Shown here one piece after another: positions 37,201 through 47,741 of a DNA stretch of 64,000 nt. The stretch comes from Phycisphaerales bacterium. GTDB lineage: Bacteria > Planctomycetota > Phycisphaerae > Phycisphaerales > UBA1924. The translations under genes and the position numbers were made by a program. The notes below the pieces were generated by a model. The model made no database searches. It was not told the origin of the DNA and saw only the letters and a program-made list of their open reading frames with translations. Each line of letters begins with the position of its first letter. Position 1 is the first letter of the stretch. The stretch is from contig JADLBU010000038.1 in NCBI GenBank assembly GCA_020847535.1, positions 27,720 to 91,719 on the forward strand, read 5' to 3'.

Positions 37201-38238
37201 ATGCTTCGCATCAAATCCTCCCATGTTCAGTGGCCTCCGGTGCGAGCAACGCCAGAAGTCTGGGAGGTTGCGGCGAGCCCGCTTCTCGCTCTTGCGCCGG
37301 CCTCCTCGCGGGGCCGGCCGGAGCAGCTTGCGGCTTGCGTGTGCGTGAGCAGCGAGGGCGGGGCGGCCATGGCCGACCCTCAGACCGTCACCGATTTCGA
37401 TGAAGGGGCGGGCATCGAGGCGCTGCGACGGTTCGCGATCGAGCCGCACCTGCCGGGCGCCAGGCCCCTGAATTACCTGCCGGCGGCCGTGCATATCGCC
37501 TCGATGCCAGACCGGGCTCGGGATGCACTCAGGGAGTTGCTCGATCAGCTTGGGATCAGGGTGGAGATCAAGGATGAGCCGGAGCTCTCCCGCGAGTTCT
37601 TCGATGGCATGTCAGCGCACCTCGCCGGAGCGGGAATCGCAGCGGCACCGGCCCGGGCCCCCAAGAGCCTGATCCGCGTCAAGGGAATGACCATCGAGCG
37701 CATCGCCGCGTTCGCGGAGGCGGCGGAGATATTCTGGAAGGCACGGCCGTGGCGGCTGTTCGAAGGAGATGTGCTGTGGCGGATCGATCCGGCCCCCAAG
37801 TCCCGGGGAATGAAATATGTCTCGGTGATGGGCGGCTTGGGAGAGCAGTTCGGCCTGGGGTTTTTGTCGGGGCCAGCGCAGATGTTCTCGCTGGGAGAGA
37901 TGGCCGGACCGGCGGATCTGACCGCATCCATGAAGTCAACGCTGTGGTCGGTGACGTTTGATGATGAGGATAACTTTCTCGAGACGGATCTGGAGCTTTG
38001 GAAGAAGCACGGGCTGCGCGTGTCCGGGCCGGGCAGGTATCCACTGGCGATCGGAATGAACCCGTCCTCCGGCGCGATTCAGCGTCCGACGCCGGAGAAC
38101 CTGACGGTGATGGAGGTCGTGCTGCGGACGCTGGGGAGCGTGACCAAGCGCGAGATCCGCGATCGCCTTATTTCGCGAGAGGTAGCGTCGTTCGCCGGGC
38201 CGGTAAACGTGAGGCTGCAAGGGGTGGTGGCGCTGTGA
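37201..38238 (+). CDS. 345-aa protein of unknown function
   Basis: ATG 37201 follows AAAGGAG at a normal distance. The sequence looks like a folded two-part protein: an N-terminal ~150 residues with MADPQTVTDF and RARDALRELLDQLGIRVEIKDE, and a C-terminal domain (KGMTIERIAAFAEAAEIFWKA, KYVSVMGGLGEQFGLGFLSG, LRVSGPGRYPLAIGMNPSSG). There is no signal peptide or membrane helix, so it should be cytoplasmic. I cannot name the family with confidence. Confidence 0.6.
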   Translation: MLRIKSSHVQWPPVRATPEVWEVAASPLLALAPASSRGRPEQLAACVCVSSEGGAAMADPQTVTDFDEGAGIEALRRFAIEPHLPGARPLNYLPAAVHIASMPDRARDALRELLDQLGIRVEIKDEPELSREFFDGMSAHLAGAGIAAAPARAPKSLIRVKGMTIERIAAFAEAAEIFWKARPWRLFEGDVLWRIDPAPKSRGMKYVSVMGGLGEQFGLGFLSGPAQMFSLGEMAGPADLTASMKSTLWSVTFDDEDNFLETDLELWKKHGLRVSGPGRYPLAIGMNPSSGAIQRPTPENLTVMEVVLRTLGSVTKREIRDRLISREVASFAGPVNVRLQGVVAL

Positions 38239-38260
38239 TCGCGGCGCGTATTGAAGGAAA

Positions 38261-38374
38261 CCCCGAGCGCGAGCTCGGGCCCATGGCCCGCGGCAGCGGG
38301 TTTTCCGTCTTGCGAACGCCCACCAAAGCAGCGCTGCCGCGAGCCACACTCCTGAGCTCGCGCTCAGAGCTCCC
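38261..38374. repeat. GAGCGCGAGCTCGGGCC palindromic repeat, copies 2 and 3
   Basis: Copy 2 (38261-38290) repeats the core seen at 37051. A third, inverted copy lies at 38350-38374 (CCTGAGCTCGCGCTCAGAGC). The 274-base gap to 38512 holds nothing else I can support. Confidence 0.75.
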
Positions 38375-38512
38375 GTTCTTGTGCGAGAGGTTGCGTAGAT
38401 CGGGATGCCTGTGATGCTTGTCGTCCGCGCTCAAACCAAGACACCGAGATCGCAGAGCCATGCCGGTCTCGGTAGCACGTTGCGTCCGTGAGAACTCGGT
38501 GCCTCCTGCCTG

Positions 38513-38752
38513 CTAACCCAGCTTCCTCCGCAAGGTACGCAATTCTTCATCAAGCCGTGCCAGGTTGGCATTAAGGACTTCGATGCGAGATTCATCGGCC
38601 GCAGATCGAAGCTCGACTGGCTTGTTCGCCAGGCTCTCAAGATCGGAGGCTAGGACTCTCATCATATTCTTTAAGTGTCGCTCTTGGTCCACAAACGCCT
38701 CCGGAGGAATGCTGCGGACTATCTGTCTTGCACGACCCTTGCGGTTACGCAT
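38513..38752 (-). CDS. small helical protein downstream of groEL
   Basis: The 79-aa protein is basic at its start (MRNRKGRARQIVRSI) and then mostly coiled-coil (RHLKNMMRVLASDLESLA, IEVLNANLARLDEELRTLRRKLG). ATG 38752 is preferred because GGAGG lies five bases upstream; a GTG at 38764 would overlap that site. It may be co-transcribed with groEL through a hairpin. Unknown function. Confidence 0.5.
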   Translation of the reverse strand: MRNRKGRARQIVRSIPPEAFVDQERHLKNMMRVLASDLESLANKPVELRSAADESRIEVLNANLARLDEELRTLRRKLG

Positions 38753-38781
38753 GCGATCCTCCACGCATTACCGAAATCCTG

Positions 38782-38805
38782 CCTGCTTGCGTTTCCACAA
38801 GCAGG
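38782..38805 (-). promoter_or_regulatory. hairpin between groEL and the small helical gene
   Basis: An 8-bp perfect stem (CCTGCTTG / CAAGCAGG) with an 8-base loop lies just after the groEL stop. No T run follows on the minus strand, so it fits an mRNA-stability or partial read-through element better than a full terminator. Confidence 0.5.
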
Positions 38806-38817
38806 AGGAATTGCACT

Positions 38818-40479
<1,662 letters not shown>

Positions 40480-40494
40480 TCAGAAAGCATGAAT

Positions 40495-40661
40495 TCACCA
40501 CAGAGGCACAGAGGGCACAGAGAAGAGGAAGGCAGAGCCGAAGATGGGTCGCGGCGAGCGGACACGATCGCCACGGGCGTGTCGCCGCGTAGATCGGTGT
40601 CGTGCTGTGCCTTCTTCAAACCCATATGCCCTTCTTTGTGTCCTCTGTGCCTCTGTGGTGA
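40495..40661. repeat. 167-bp element with 31-bp terminal inverted repeats
   Basis: The left end (from 40495) starts TCACCACAGAGGCACAGAGG and the right end (to 40661) is its reverse complement with about two mismatches over 31 bp. Within each end an ACAGAGG unit recurs every 8-9 bases. It has no coding capacity of note and lies between groEL and the gene upstream of it. Confidence 0.85.
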
Positions 40662-40672
40662 GTGTGTTTGTT

Positions 40673-40903
40673 TTACTTCAGGCCGATGCGGATCCACGCG
40701 ACCCGCTCGGCATCGATGATGAAGACGCTCTTGCCATCGGTGACCTTGACCAGGTGATCGGCCTCATCGGGGATGAGGATCGCCTTGCGGACCTCGAGGT
40801 TCGAGACGCCCGGGACGGGCGAATCGACACCGGCGAACACGAGCGCGAGGTCGCGCTCGCCGTTGAGCTCTCGGAGGGCGGTTCTGAGTTGGTCTGGGGT
40901 CAT
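40673..40903 (-). CDS. 76-aa conserved-looking protein between groES and groEL
   Basis: The product (MTPDQLRTALRELNGERDLALVFAG..., ending VAWIRIGLK) looks like a small alpha/beta domain. It lies between groES and groEL on the same strand, in a spot that is normally empty. I do not recognise the family. The stop is 12 bases from the neighbouring inverted repeat. Confidence 0.55.
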   Translation of the reverse strand: MTPDQLRTALRELNGERDLALVFAGVDSPVPGVSNLEVRKAILIPDEADHLVKVTDGKSVFIIDAERVAWIRIGLK

Positions 40904-40921
40904 GAGTGGCGCAATCAGGCT

Positions 40922-41004
40922 CTAGGGACTGGGCACTGGGCATCGGTGAAAGGCGCCAAGGCAGCAGGTCTTCACGAGTGCCTAGTGCCCGATGCCCAGG
41001 GCCT
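40922..41004. repeat. GGCACTGGGCATCGG repeat, inverted pair
   Basis: The left arm (40922-40946) has ACTGGGC twice and CATCGG; the right arm (40977-41004) is its reverse complement with changes (GTGCCCGATGCCCAGGGCC). The pair lies between groES and the 76-aa gene. Confidence 0.75.
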
Positions 41005-41010
41005 TCTTGC

Positions 41011-41334
41011 TTACTCATCGATCACGGCGAGGATGTCTTCTTCGGACATGATGAGCAGCTCATCGCCATCGAGCTTGACCTCGGTGCCGGCGTAGCTGGT
41101 GAAGATGACCTTGTCGCCCTTCTTGACCGAGAGCGGGATGCGCTCCCCGGTGTCGGTGTTGAGAGCGCCGGTGCCGACGGCCTCGACGATGCCGCTCTTG
41201 GGACGCTCCTTGCCGGTCTCGGGCAGGTAGATGCCGCTGGAGGTCTTGGTCTGCGCTTCATCCCGCCGGACGATGATCTTGTCGTGCAGGGGACGGAGCG
41301 AGGATGAGGATGATGATTTCGAACCCTTGGCCAT
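41011..41334 (-). CDS. groS: 10-kDa co-chaperonin GroES
   Basis: The 107-aa protein has the GroES core RPLHDKIIVRRDEAQTKTSSGIYLPETGKERP, the mobile loop and the C-terminal VKLDGDELLIMSEEDILAVI. A Ser/Lys-rich N-terminal extension of ~10 residues (KGSKSSSSSS) is unusual. CGGAGA is the ribosome binding site. No TTAGCACTC/GAGTGCTAA (CIRCE) repeat occurs in the upstream 170 bases. Confidence 0.95.
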   Translation of the reverse strand: MAKGSKSSSSSSLRPLHDKIIVRRDEAQTKTSSGIYLPETGKERPKSGIVEAVGTGALNTDTGERIPLSVKKGDKVIFTSYAGTEVKLDGDELLIMSEEDILAVIDE

Positions 41335-41480
41335 GGCGAGTCTCCGAAAAACTCAAAGCGAAAAGCGATGAAGCTCAAACGAGGTCTTGATCGCGACAGT
41401 CACTGAACCGGGCGAACGCCCGAAGACAAACGCAGAATTCAAAGCGCAAACTTCAAATCAGAGGCGATGAATCGGGGAGC

Positions 41481-41507
41481 ACCAGTGCCTGATGCCCAGT
41501 GCCTTCT
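41481..41507. repeat. third copy of the GGCACTGGGCATC repeat
   Basis: ACCAGTGCCTGATGCCCAGT matches the repeat arms at 40922-41004. Together the copies bracket groES. Confidence 0.65.
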
Positions 41508-41510
41508 CCC

Positions 41511-42011
41511 TTACCCCGGCCACCTCCCCTGGTAGAAGCGGGTCATGCAGCGGCGGAGGACTTCGAGCAGGAGTTCGAGATCCCGGTCGCTGCGCAGGCG
41601 ATCGATGACGGCGAACGCTCCGAGACGCAGGGCCGTGGAGAGATCCCGGCAGTCATCCCTGTGCGTTCGCGAGGTGCGGACGACGACGGTGGGCGGCGGC
41701 TCGGCGAGCCGGTTGAGAATCTCGAGCAATCGCGGACCGCCCTCCTCGGCCTGGTTCGCGGCATCCGCCGAGCAACAGGTGTCCAGGGGGAGGCCCAGAT
41801 CGACAACGGCGATGTGGATGGGGGTGGTGCGGATGACCTCGGCGGCCTGGCGACCCGACTGGGCCCGGACCGAGGCGACCCCCATGGGCTCCAAGAGCCG
41901 GGGCAGCCGCTCGACCCAAGGGTCGGGCTGCCAGCCGGCGTACGACAGCAGGAGATTGAGCCTGCGATCGGGCTGGTTGGGGCATGGGGGCTGGATGCGG
42001 ACTTCGCGCAC
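41511..42011 (-). CDS. degenerate response-regulator receiver-like protein
   Basis: The 166-aa protein has a receiver-like pattern: LLSYAGWQPDPW, LLEPMGVASVRAQSGRQAAEVIRTTPIHIAVVDLGLPLD (Asp of the phosphorylation position), VVVRTSRTHRDDC and ALRLGAFAVIDRLRS. The usual acidic pair after strand 1 is missing and there is an insert before the second half. There is no output domain. It may act as a phosphorylation-independent signalling module; start uncertain. Confidence 0.55.
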   Translation of the reverse strand: MREVRIQPPCPNQPDRRLNLLLSYAGWQPDPWVERLPRLLEPMGVASVRAQSGRQAAEVIRTTPIHIAVVDLGLPLDTCCSADAANQAEEGGPRLLEILNRLAEPPPTVVVRTSRTHRDDCRDLSTALRLGAFAVIDRLRSDRDLELLLEVLRRCMTRFYQGRWPG

Positions 42012-42259
42012 GTAGGAATGCTGGCAAGAGGGATGCCAGCCGGGGGAGCGGGCGCGGTGGCCGGAGGTTCGCCGTGGAGTGGTTTGGAGAATGTTGAAGC
42101 GGGTTTTGGGGGGCTTTGAGCCGTCCCTGGGGCATGGGATGGGTGTTCGTGTTTGCCAGTCGTTCGCCGTTTTGCCGATTGGCCGTCAAATCGGCAGTCA
42201 ACGGTGAGCCTTATCATTTACCTAACGCGACATCGATGTGGTCGCCTCGAATCGGCGAT

Positions 42260-42271
42260 TAGGATGGGGGC
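42260..42271 (+). promoter_or_regulatory. -10 element six bases before the thioesterase start
   Basis: TAGGAT (42260-42265) is followed by GGGGGC and then ATG 42272. There is no other ribosome binding site, so a leaderless message is likely. Confidence 0.4.
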
Positions 42272-42766
42272 ATGTCAGCGGAATCGAATGGCGAGGAAGA
42301 TCTGCGGCCGGCGCGGAGGCCCGAGGTTGCGGGGGCGATCCGGGTGCGGGTGCGGTATTGCGAGTGCGATCCGATGGGGGTGGCGCACCACGCGGCGTAT
42401 GTGCCGTGGCTGGAGATGGGCCGGACAGAGCTGCTTCGTTCGAGCGGGGTGAGTTACGCGCAGCTGGAGGCGAGCGGTGTGTTCCTGGTGATCGTCAAGC
42501 TCGGGATGAGCTATCGACGGCCGGTTTTGTACGACGATGTTGTGGAGGTGCGGACTCGGGTCGCCAAGGCGGGTCGCGTGAAGATCGAGCATGAGTATGA
42601 AGTGGTCTTGGTGGAGCGTGAGGTTGGTTCGCTGACGGGGCGATTGGCGGGGATGGCGGCGTCGGCGGGGATCGGCGAAGTGCTTGCGAGTGGGATGACG
42701 GTGCTCGCGAGCGTGGATGCGGGGGGGAATGTGTGTGGGTTGCCGGAGTGGTTGGTGGGGAGCTAA
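42272..42766 (+). CDS. acyl-CoA thioesterase, 4HBT/YbgC family
   Basis: The 164-aa hot-dog-fold protein has YCECDPMGVAHHAAYVPWLEMGRTELLR, the YbgC/FadM signature with Asp33 as the catalytic residue, then YRRPVLYDDVVEVRTRV. The N-terminal 20 residues are polar and variable. The C-terminus (after ~135) is looser. Substrate chain length is not predictable from the sequence. Confidence 0.85.
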   Translation: MSAESNGEEDLRPARRPEVAGAIRVRVRYCECDPMGVAHHAAYVPWLEMGRTELLRSSGVSYAQLEASGVFLVIVKLGMSYRRPVLYDDVVEVRTRVAKAGRVKIEHEYEVVLVEREVGSLTGRLAGMAASAGIGEVLASGMTVLASVDAGGNVCGLPEWLVGS

Positions 42767-42884
42767 TACAAAGCAATGCGCACCACCCAGAACCTGTCCA
42801 CACGAGTTGATGCTGTACGACACTTCAGTGCTCGGCACTCTTGAGATGAGCACTGGCCAGTCGCGGTAGCTTGCACAGCGCCGA

Positions 42885-43410
42885 TCAGCGGCGGTGATGC
42901 GTTGCAAGTGCCAGGCCCACGGCGAGCCCCAGCGCTGCCGCCGGCGCAGGCACGGACTAGGTGAGGTTGATCTGTATGAACTCGCCCGCGTCGAAATCGA
43001 CACCGCCGTGGTTCAAGCGGGCGAAGTGATCTCCGAACTCGACATCGGCGAGCGAGAAGGTCGGGCTGTTGGTCTCGAACGTGACAGCGGCGATGATCGC
43101 GAGGGATTACCGACGAAACCAAGACCCTCGAAGAGGATGAAGTGGTCACCGCGTTCGAAGGGACCGCCGAATCCGTTCCCGAAGTCGATACGGATGCTGG
43201 TGGCCTCGATGTTACAGAACATGTTGCTGCCGCTGGAGAGCTCGAGATCGTTCGATGCGCTGGCGATGACGAGGATGTCCAGGGTCCGTAGATGAAGTCC
43301 ACCAGGGGGATCTGGCGCGAGGCGGCGATGGTGTCGCCGATGAGTTGGGCGCCGGCGAGCGGCGCCAGAAGCGACAGAAGACCGGCGGTGAGCAAGGTTT
43401 GTGCGCGCAT
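42885..43410 (-). pseudogene. decayed PEP-CTERM-type exported protein
   Basis: A signal peptide (MRAQTLLTAGLLSLLAPLAGAQ) starts at ATG 43410 and the domain continues through three reading frames: LVDFIYG, then RTLDILVIASASNDLELSSG, then AAVTFETNSPTFSLADVEFGDHF. An in-frame TAG follows INLT, just before SVPAPAAALGLAVGLALATHHRR, a PEP-CTERM-like sorting tail that ends at 42887. Both frame changes are repaired by adding one C to a CCC run. The gene is broken as read; sequence error is possible for the frameshifts but not simply for the stop. Confidence 0.7.
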
Positions 43411-43620
43411 GCGAGCATCTCTCGGAGTGCATGGGATGAGGCAATCCGAGCACGCCAGTCGCCGTTATCGCGTGTGCGTGCTCGCATCTGTAGCGGATGG
43501 CGCGAATGTGAGCATTTCGCCGGTTTTCACTCGCCGGGCGGCGAGGACCTCAAGCGGTTCGTCGCTATGATCGGTTCCCGTTCGTATAGACGGAGGGGCG
43601 GTCGGTCGCGGCGGTGATGG

Positions 43621-43640
43621 TGTACACAGCGGTGTGAACA
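43621..43640. promoter_or_regulatory. palindromic operator candidate before uvrA
   Basis: TGTACACAGCGGTGTGAACA is an imperfect palindrome (TGTACAC / GTGTGAACA) ending right at the uvrA ribosome binding site (AAGGAAGG). Its place suggests a repressor site, for instance of an SOS regulator, but it is not a known LexA consensus. Confidence 0.35.
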
Positions 43641-43654
43641 AGGAAGGCTGAACG

Positions 43655-46600
43655 ATGTCGCGAGCAGGCGCCCGCGGAGGCGGATCGCGTGAGCCGGTGG
43701 TGGCTCGGGATGGCGGAACGGATTCCATGATCGAGGGAAAGCCGGAGAGGTCGAAAGGAGATGGCGATGCGGGCCGGAGGTCCGCTTCGCCGGAGCCGGC
43801 GGGCAAGGGTGCGAAGATTTCGCGCGACCACCGCTTCATCCACGTCCGCGGCGCTCGCGAGCACAACCTCAAGAACATCGATGTGGCGATCCCGCGCGAG
43901 AAGCTGGTCGTCATGACCGGGCTCTCGGGCTCGGGCAAGAGTTCGCTCGCCTTCGACACCATCTTCGCCGAGGGCCAGCGCAAGTACATGGAATCGCTGT
44001 CGGCGTACGCGCGGCAGTTCCTCGAGCAGCTCAAGAAGCCCGATGTCGATGAGGTCGAGGGTGTGCCGCCGACGATCGCGATCGAGCAGCGGTCGGCGAG
44101 CGGGAACCCGCGATCGACGGTGGCGACCACGACGGAGATCTACGACTACCTGCGGCTCTTGTTTGCGCGCTGCGGGACGCCGTACTCGTGGTTTCCGACC
44201 AAGCTGAAGAAGGAGGTCGTCGTCGAGCGATCGGGTGTGCCGATCAAGGCGACCACGAGCACGCAGATTGTCGATGCGGTGCTCGACGGCGCTGAGGGCA
44301 CGCGGCTCATGGTGCTCTCCCCGGTGGTGCGCGGCAAGAAGGGCTTCCATCGGGATGTGTTGGAAGATCTCTCCACGCAGGGGTGGCAGCGGGCTCGCGT
44401 CAACGGGGAGATCGTCGAGATCCGCACCGTGCTCAAGGAGCCGGGTGAAAACCCGCTGAAACTCGGGCGATACGAGAAGCACTCGGTGGATGCGGTGATC
44501 GACCGGCTTGTCCTCGGTCCCGATGTCCGCCAGCGGCTCGCCGAGAGCATCGAGGCCGCGCTCAAGATGGCCGACGGTGTGGTCGTGATCGCCACCGAAG
44601 CGGCGGGCAGCGCCTGGAAGGACATTTCGTACTCGACCAAGTTCAGCGATCCGGATCATCCCGAGATCGCCCTCGAAGAGCTCGCCCCGCGGCTGTTCTC
44701 GTTCAACTCACCGCAGGGCGCATGCCCGACGTGCCACGGCCTGGGCACGCTGCTGGAGCTGGATGAGGCGATGGTGGTCCCCGATTCGCGCAAGTCGCTC
44801 AAGGATGGCGCCATCGAGGCGTACGCGAAGAACATCGCCGTCCGCGCCTGGTTCACCAAGCAGCTCAAGAAGTTCTGTAAGCACTACGGTATCAGCTTCG
44901 AGGCCCCGCTCGACACGTACAGCAAGGAGAAGCGCCAGGTGCTGCTGTACGGGGCGAGCGCTGAACAGGCCAAGGCGGTGCGGTACGAGTGGAAGGGTGT
45001 CATCCCCGAGCTCACGCAGTGGTGGGAGAGGACCGACAACGCCTCGGTCAAGGAGTGGCTGGGCAAGTTCATCACCGACAAGCCCTGCCAGGCCTGCGGC
45101 GGGGATCGCCTGCGCATCGAGGCCCTGCACATCCTCCTCAAGAGCTCACACAAGGCCGACATGGAGAAGGGCCGCGGCGGATCGGTCATCGGCAGGCCCG
45201 TCGATGATGGCACCATGCTCAACATCGCCGAGCTCTCGCGGCTGAACATCCTCGATGCGATCGACTACATCAACGGGCTGGTGCTCTCCAGCGAGCAGCG
45301 CACGATCGCCGAGCCGATCCTCAAGGAGATCAACAACCGGCTGCGGTTCCTGACGGGTGTGGGGCTCGAGTATCTCTCGCTGGATCGCAAGACCGCGACG
45401 TTGTCGGGTGGTGAGGCCCAGCGGATCCGGCTGGCATCGCAGGTCGGCAGCGGGTTGGTGGGGGCGTGCTACGTGCTGGATGAGCCGACGATCGGCCTGC
45501 ACCAGCGCGACAACGACAGGCTGGTCGCGACCCTGCGGCACCTGGCGGACATCGGGAACACCGTGCTGGTGGTCGAGCACGATGAGGACATGATCCGCGC
45601 GGCCGACCATGTCGTGGACATCGGGCCGGGGCCGGGTGTGCATGGTGGAAAGATCGTCGCCCAAGGCACGATCGATGAGATCTGTGCGACGCAGGCATCG
45701 CTGACGGGCGATTACCTGTCGGGCCGGCGGCGCATCGAGGTGCCCGCCAAGCGCCGGGCCGTGAACGAGAAGAACGCGATTGTGATCAAGGGGGCGAAGG
45801 CAAACAACCTGAAGAACGTGGATGTGGCGATCCCGCTGTGCGGCATCGTGTGCGTGACGGGCGTCTCGGGTTCGGGCAAGAGCACGCTGGTGAACGACAT
45901 CCTGCTGCAGGCAGCGCTCTCGAGCGTCGTCGGGACCCGGACGACGCCGGGGGCACACTCGAAGATCACGGGGCTGGGCCAGATCGGACGCGTGATCGAG
46001 GTGGACCAATCCCCGATCGGCCGCACGCCGCGGAGCAATCCCGCGACGTACACCGGGATCTTCGACGACATCCGCAAGGTCTTCGTGGCGACAAAGGAGT
46101 CCAAGATCCGCGGGTACAAGCCCGGACGGTTCAGCTTCAACGTGTCGGCCCAGAACGGCGGTGGCCGCTGCGAGGCCTGCCAGGGGCAGGGGCTCAAGAA
46201 GATCGAGATGCACTTCCTGCCGGATGTGTACGTCGAGTGCGAGGTCTGCGGCGGCAAGCGGTACAACCGCGAGACGCTGGAGGTCAAGTATCGCGGCAAG
46301 AGCATCGCCGATGTGCTCGACATGACCATCGAGGCCGCGTGCGGGTTCTTCGAGAATCATCCCAAGATCGCCCGTTACATCGCGTGCCTCCGCGATGTGG
46401 GGCTGGATTACATCACGCTGGGTCAGCCGAGCACGACGCTGTCGGGCGGTGAGGCGCAGCGGATCAAGCTGGCGACCGAGCTGGGGAAGGTGGGGGGGGG
46501 CGGAGATGAGAAGTCACGAAGTGACGAAGTGACGGAATCACGGAGTGAGGAAGAGGATGAGGAGCGTGAGGAGTTCAAGAGAAGGGCGGCGATGATGCGG

Positions 46601-46900
46601 CGCGGGGCCACGGCCGGCTCGACGCTCTACATCCTCGATGAGCCGACGACGGGGCTGCACTTCGAGGACATCCGCAAGCTGTGCGAGGTGCTAGACAGGC
46701 TCGCCGATGCCGGGAGCACGCTGGTGGTGATCGAGCACAACCTCGATGTCATCAAGCGGGCGGACTGGTTAGTCGATCTGGGGCCCGAGGGCGGCGATGG
46801 CGGGGGCAAGGTGATCGCCAGGGGGACACCGGAGGTGGTGGCGAAGACGGAGGGGAGCCATACGGGGCGGTATTTGAAGAGGATTCTGAAGGCGCAATGA
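43655..46900 (+). CDS. uvrA: excinuclease ABC subunit A
   Basis: The 1081-aa protein has both ATPase halves: Walker [10 protein letters not shown] (89-97) and GVSGSGKST, two LSGGEAQRI signatures, and LDEPTIGLH and [11 protein letters not shown]alker B regions. It finds bulky DNA damage with UvrB. Two deviations stand out. The first CxxC of zinc module 1 (FACPIC in E. coli) is replaced by FSDPDHPEI, while the second (ACPTC) is kept. A 42-residue Glu/Arg-rich insert (946-987) precedes the second Walker B; its first part is coded by the octamer repeat. The C-terminal zinc module ([17 protein letters not shown]) is intact. Confidence 0.96.
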   Translation: MSRAGARGGGSREPVVARDGGTDSMIEGKPERSKGDGDAGRRSASPEPAGKGAKISRDHRFIHVRGAREHNLKNIDVAIPREKLVVMTGLSGSGKSSLAFDTIFAEGQRKYMESLSAYARQFLEQLKKPDVDEVEGVPPTIAIEQRSASGNPRSTVATTTEIYDYLRLLFARCGTPYSWFPTKLKKEVVVERSGVPIKATTSTQIVDAVLDGAEGTRLMVLSPVVRGKKGFHRDVLEDLSTQGWQRARVNGEIVEIRTVLKEPGENPLKLGRYEKHSVDAVIDRLVLGPDVRQRLAESIEAALKMADGVVVIATEAAGSAWKDISYSTKFSDPDHPEIALEELAPRLFSFNSPQGACPTCHGLGTLLELDEAMVVPDSRKSLKDGAIEAYAKNIAVRAWFTKQLKKFCKHYGISFEAPLDTYSKEKRQVLLYGASAEQAKAVRYEWKGVIPELTQWWERTDNASVKEWLGKFITDKPCQACGGDRLRIEALHILLKSSHKADMEKGRGGSVIGRPVDDGTMLNIAELSRLNILDAIDYINGLVLSSEQRTIAEPILKEINNRLRFLTGVGLEYLSLDRKTATLSGGEAQRIRLASQVGSGLVGACYVLDEPTIGLHQRDNDRLVATLRHLADIGNTVLVVEHDEDMIRAADHVVDIGPGPGVHGGKIVAQGTIDEICATQASLTGDYLSGRRRIEVPAKRRAVNEKNAIVIKGAKANNLKNVDVAIPLCGIVCVTGVSGSGKSTLVNDILLQAALSSVVGTRTTPGAHSKITGLGQIGRVIEVDQSPIGRTPRSNPATYTGIFDDIRKVFVATKESKIRGYKPGRFSFNVSAQNGGGRCEACQGQGLKKIEMHFLPDVYVECEVCGGKRYNRETLEVKYRGKSIADVLDMTIEAACGFFENHPKIARYIACLRDVGLDYITLGQPSTTLSGGEAQRIKLATELGKVGGGGDEKSRSDEVTESRSEEEDEEREEFKRRAAMMRRGATAGSTLYILDEPTTGLHFEDIRKLCEVLDRLADAGSTLVVIEHNLDVIKRADWLVDLGPEGGDGGGKVIARGTPEVVAKTEGSHTGRYLKRILKAQ
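46510..46549 (+). repeat. five GAAGTGAC-type octamers inside uvrA
   Basis: Five consecutive 8-base units (GAAGTCAC, GAAGTGAC twice, GGAATCAC, GGAGTGAG) lie in frame and encode [13 protein letters not shown]. They are the same family as the arrays at 29290-29446. The unit length of 8 is not a codon multiple, so amino acids repeat every 8 residues at most. Confidence 0.9.
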
Positions 46901-46911
46901 GGGGGTACGGA

Positions 46912-47525
46912 ATGACGATAACACTGATCGATGAAGTTCCGTGTGCCAGCGCTCGTTCATTCCTAGAAAAGCTACGAATGTCGGATGAGTCCTGGCAGCA
47001 GGGATCGCATCCGTCGGCGCGGGTCAGACCTACGGGTCGTGGACGTGCGGAGGTCCGGATGGGATCGAGTTCGTCAAGGCGGAGGTCAACAGCAACCTGT
47101 CCGGCCTGGAGGCATCGGCGTATGAGGGAAGCTACTGGATCGACCTGGCCGGTGTCGGTGCGCCGAGCTCGATCTTTCAGGACATGGTGACCGCGCCGGG
47201 GGTGCATTACGAGGTGTCGTTCGCGCTGGCGGGCAATCCGTGGGGCGGCGAACAGGCCATGTTGATGAACGTGCTGTGGAACGGCGGGCTGGTGGACTCT
47301 TTCTCGCACGACACCACCGGTCACACCGGCTTTGACATGGGCTGGACCGTTTACAGCGTCGTCGTCACGGGCACCGGGCTTGACCGACTCACGTTCGCGG
47401 GTGCTTCGGGAGGCGGCGCTGCGGGGCCGGCGCTGGATGCCGTGTCGATGCGGGTGGTGCCTGGGCCGTCATCGCTGGCGGTAGTCATCGGTGCGGGGGC
47501 GTTCATTTCGCGCCGTCGCCGTTGA
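46912..47525 (+). pseudogene. truncated choice-of-anchor/DUF642-like protein with PEP-CTERM tail
   Basis: The frame from 46989 encodes GAGQTYGSWTCGGPDGIEF, SYWIDLAG, VHYEVSFALAGNPWGGE, DTTGHTGFDMGWTVYSVVV and GPALDAVSM, the DUF642/choice-of-anchor C pattern, and ends VPGPSSLAVVIGAGAFISRRRR, a PEP-CTERM sorting signal. Upstream sequence (SFLEKLRMSDESWQQG) is in another frame and joins if one G is added to the GGG at 47001-47003. No signal peptide can be found; the sequence abuts uvrA, so the 5' end is probably lost. Confidence 0.65.
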
Positions 47526-47741
47526 TAGGTGGGATCTGCATCGTAAAGCACGCCCGTTTGTGGCCGTGATCCGTGAGCAAGTCATCAATATCTCCGATGG
47601 TCGGGGCGGCGGCCGATGCGCCGGCGTTCACCGTCCGCCTGCATGTCGAGCAGATTGCCCGCGTGTGCGAGCCAGGTGATGGTGGGAGTGATCGATCTCA
47701 AACTGACCGTGTGATGGATCGGAGACGCGCAGCCACTGCCG

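Noticed and set aside
41335..41510. CIRCE element before groES
   Set aside because: Neither TTAGCACTC nor GAGTGCTAA occurs in this stretch.
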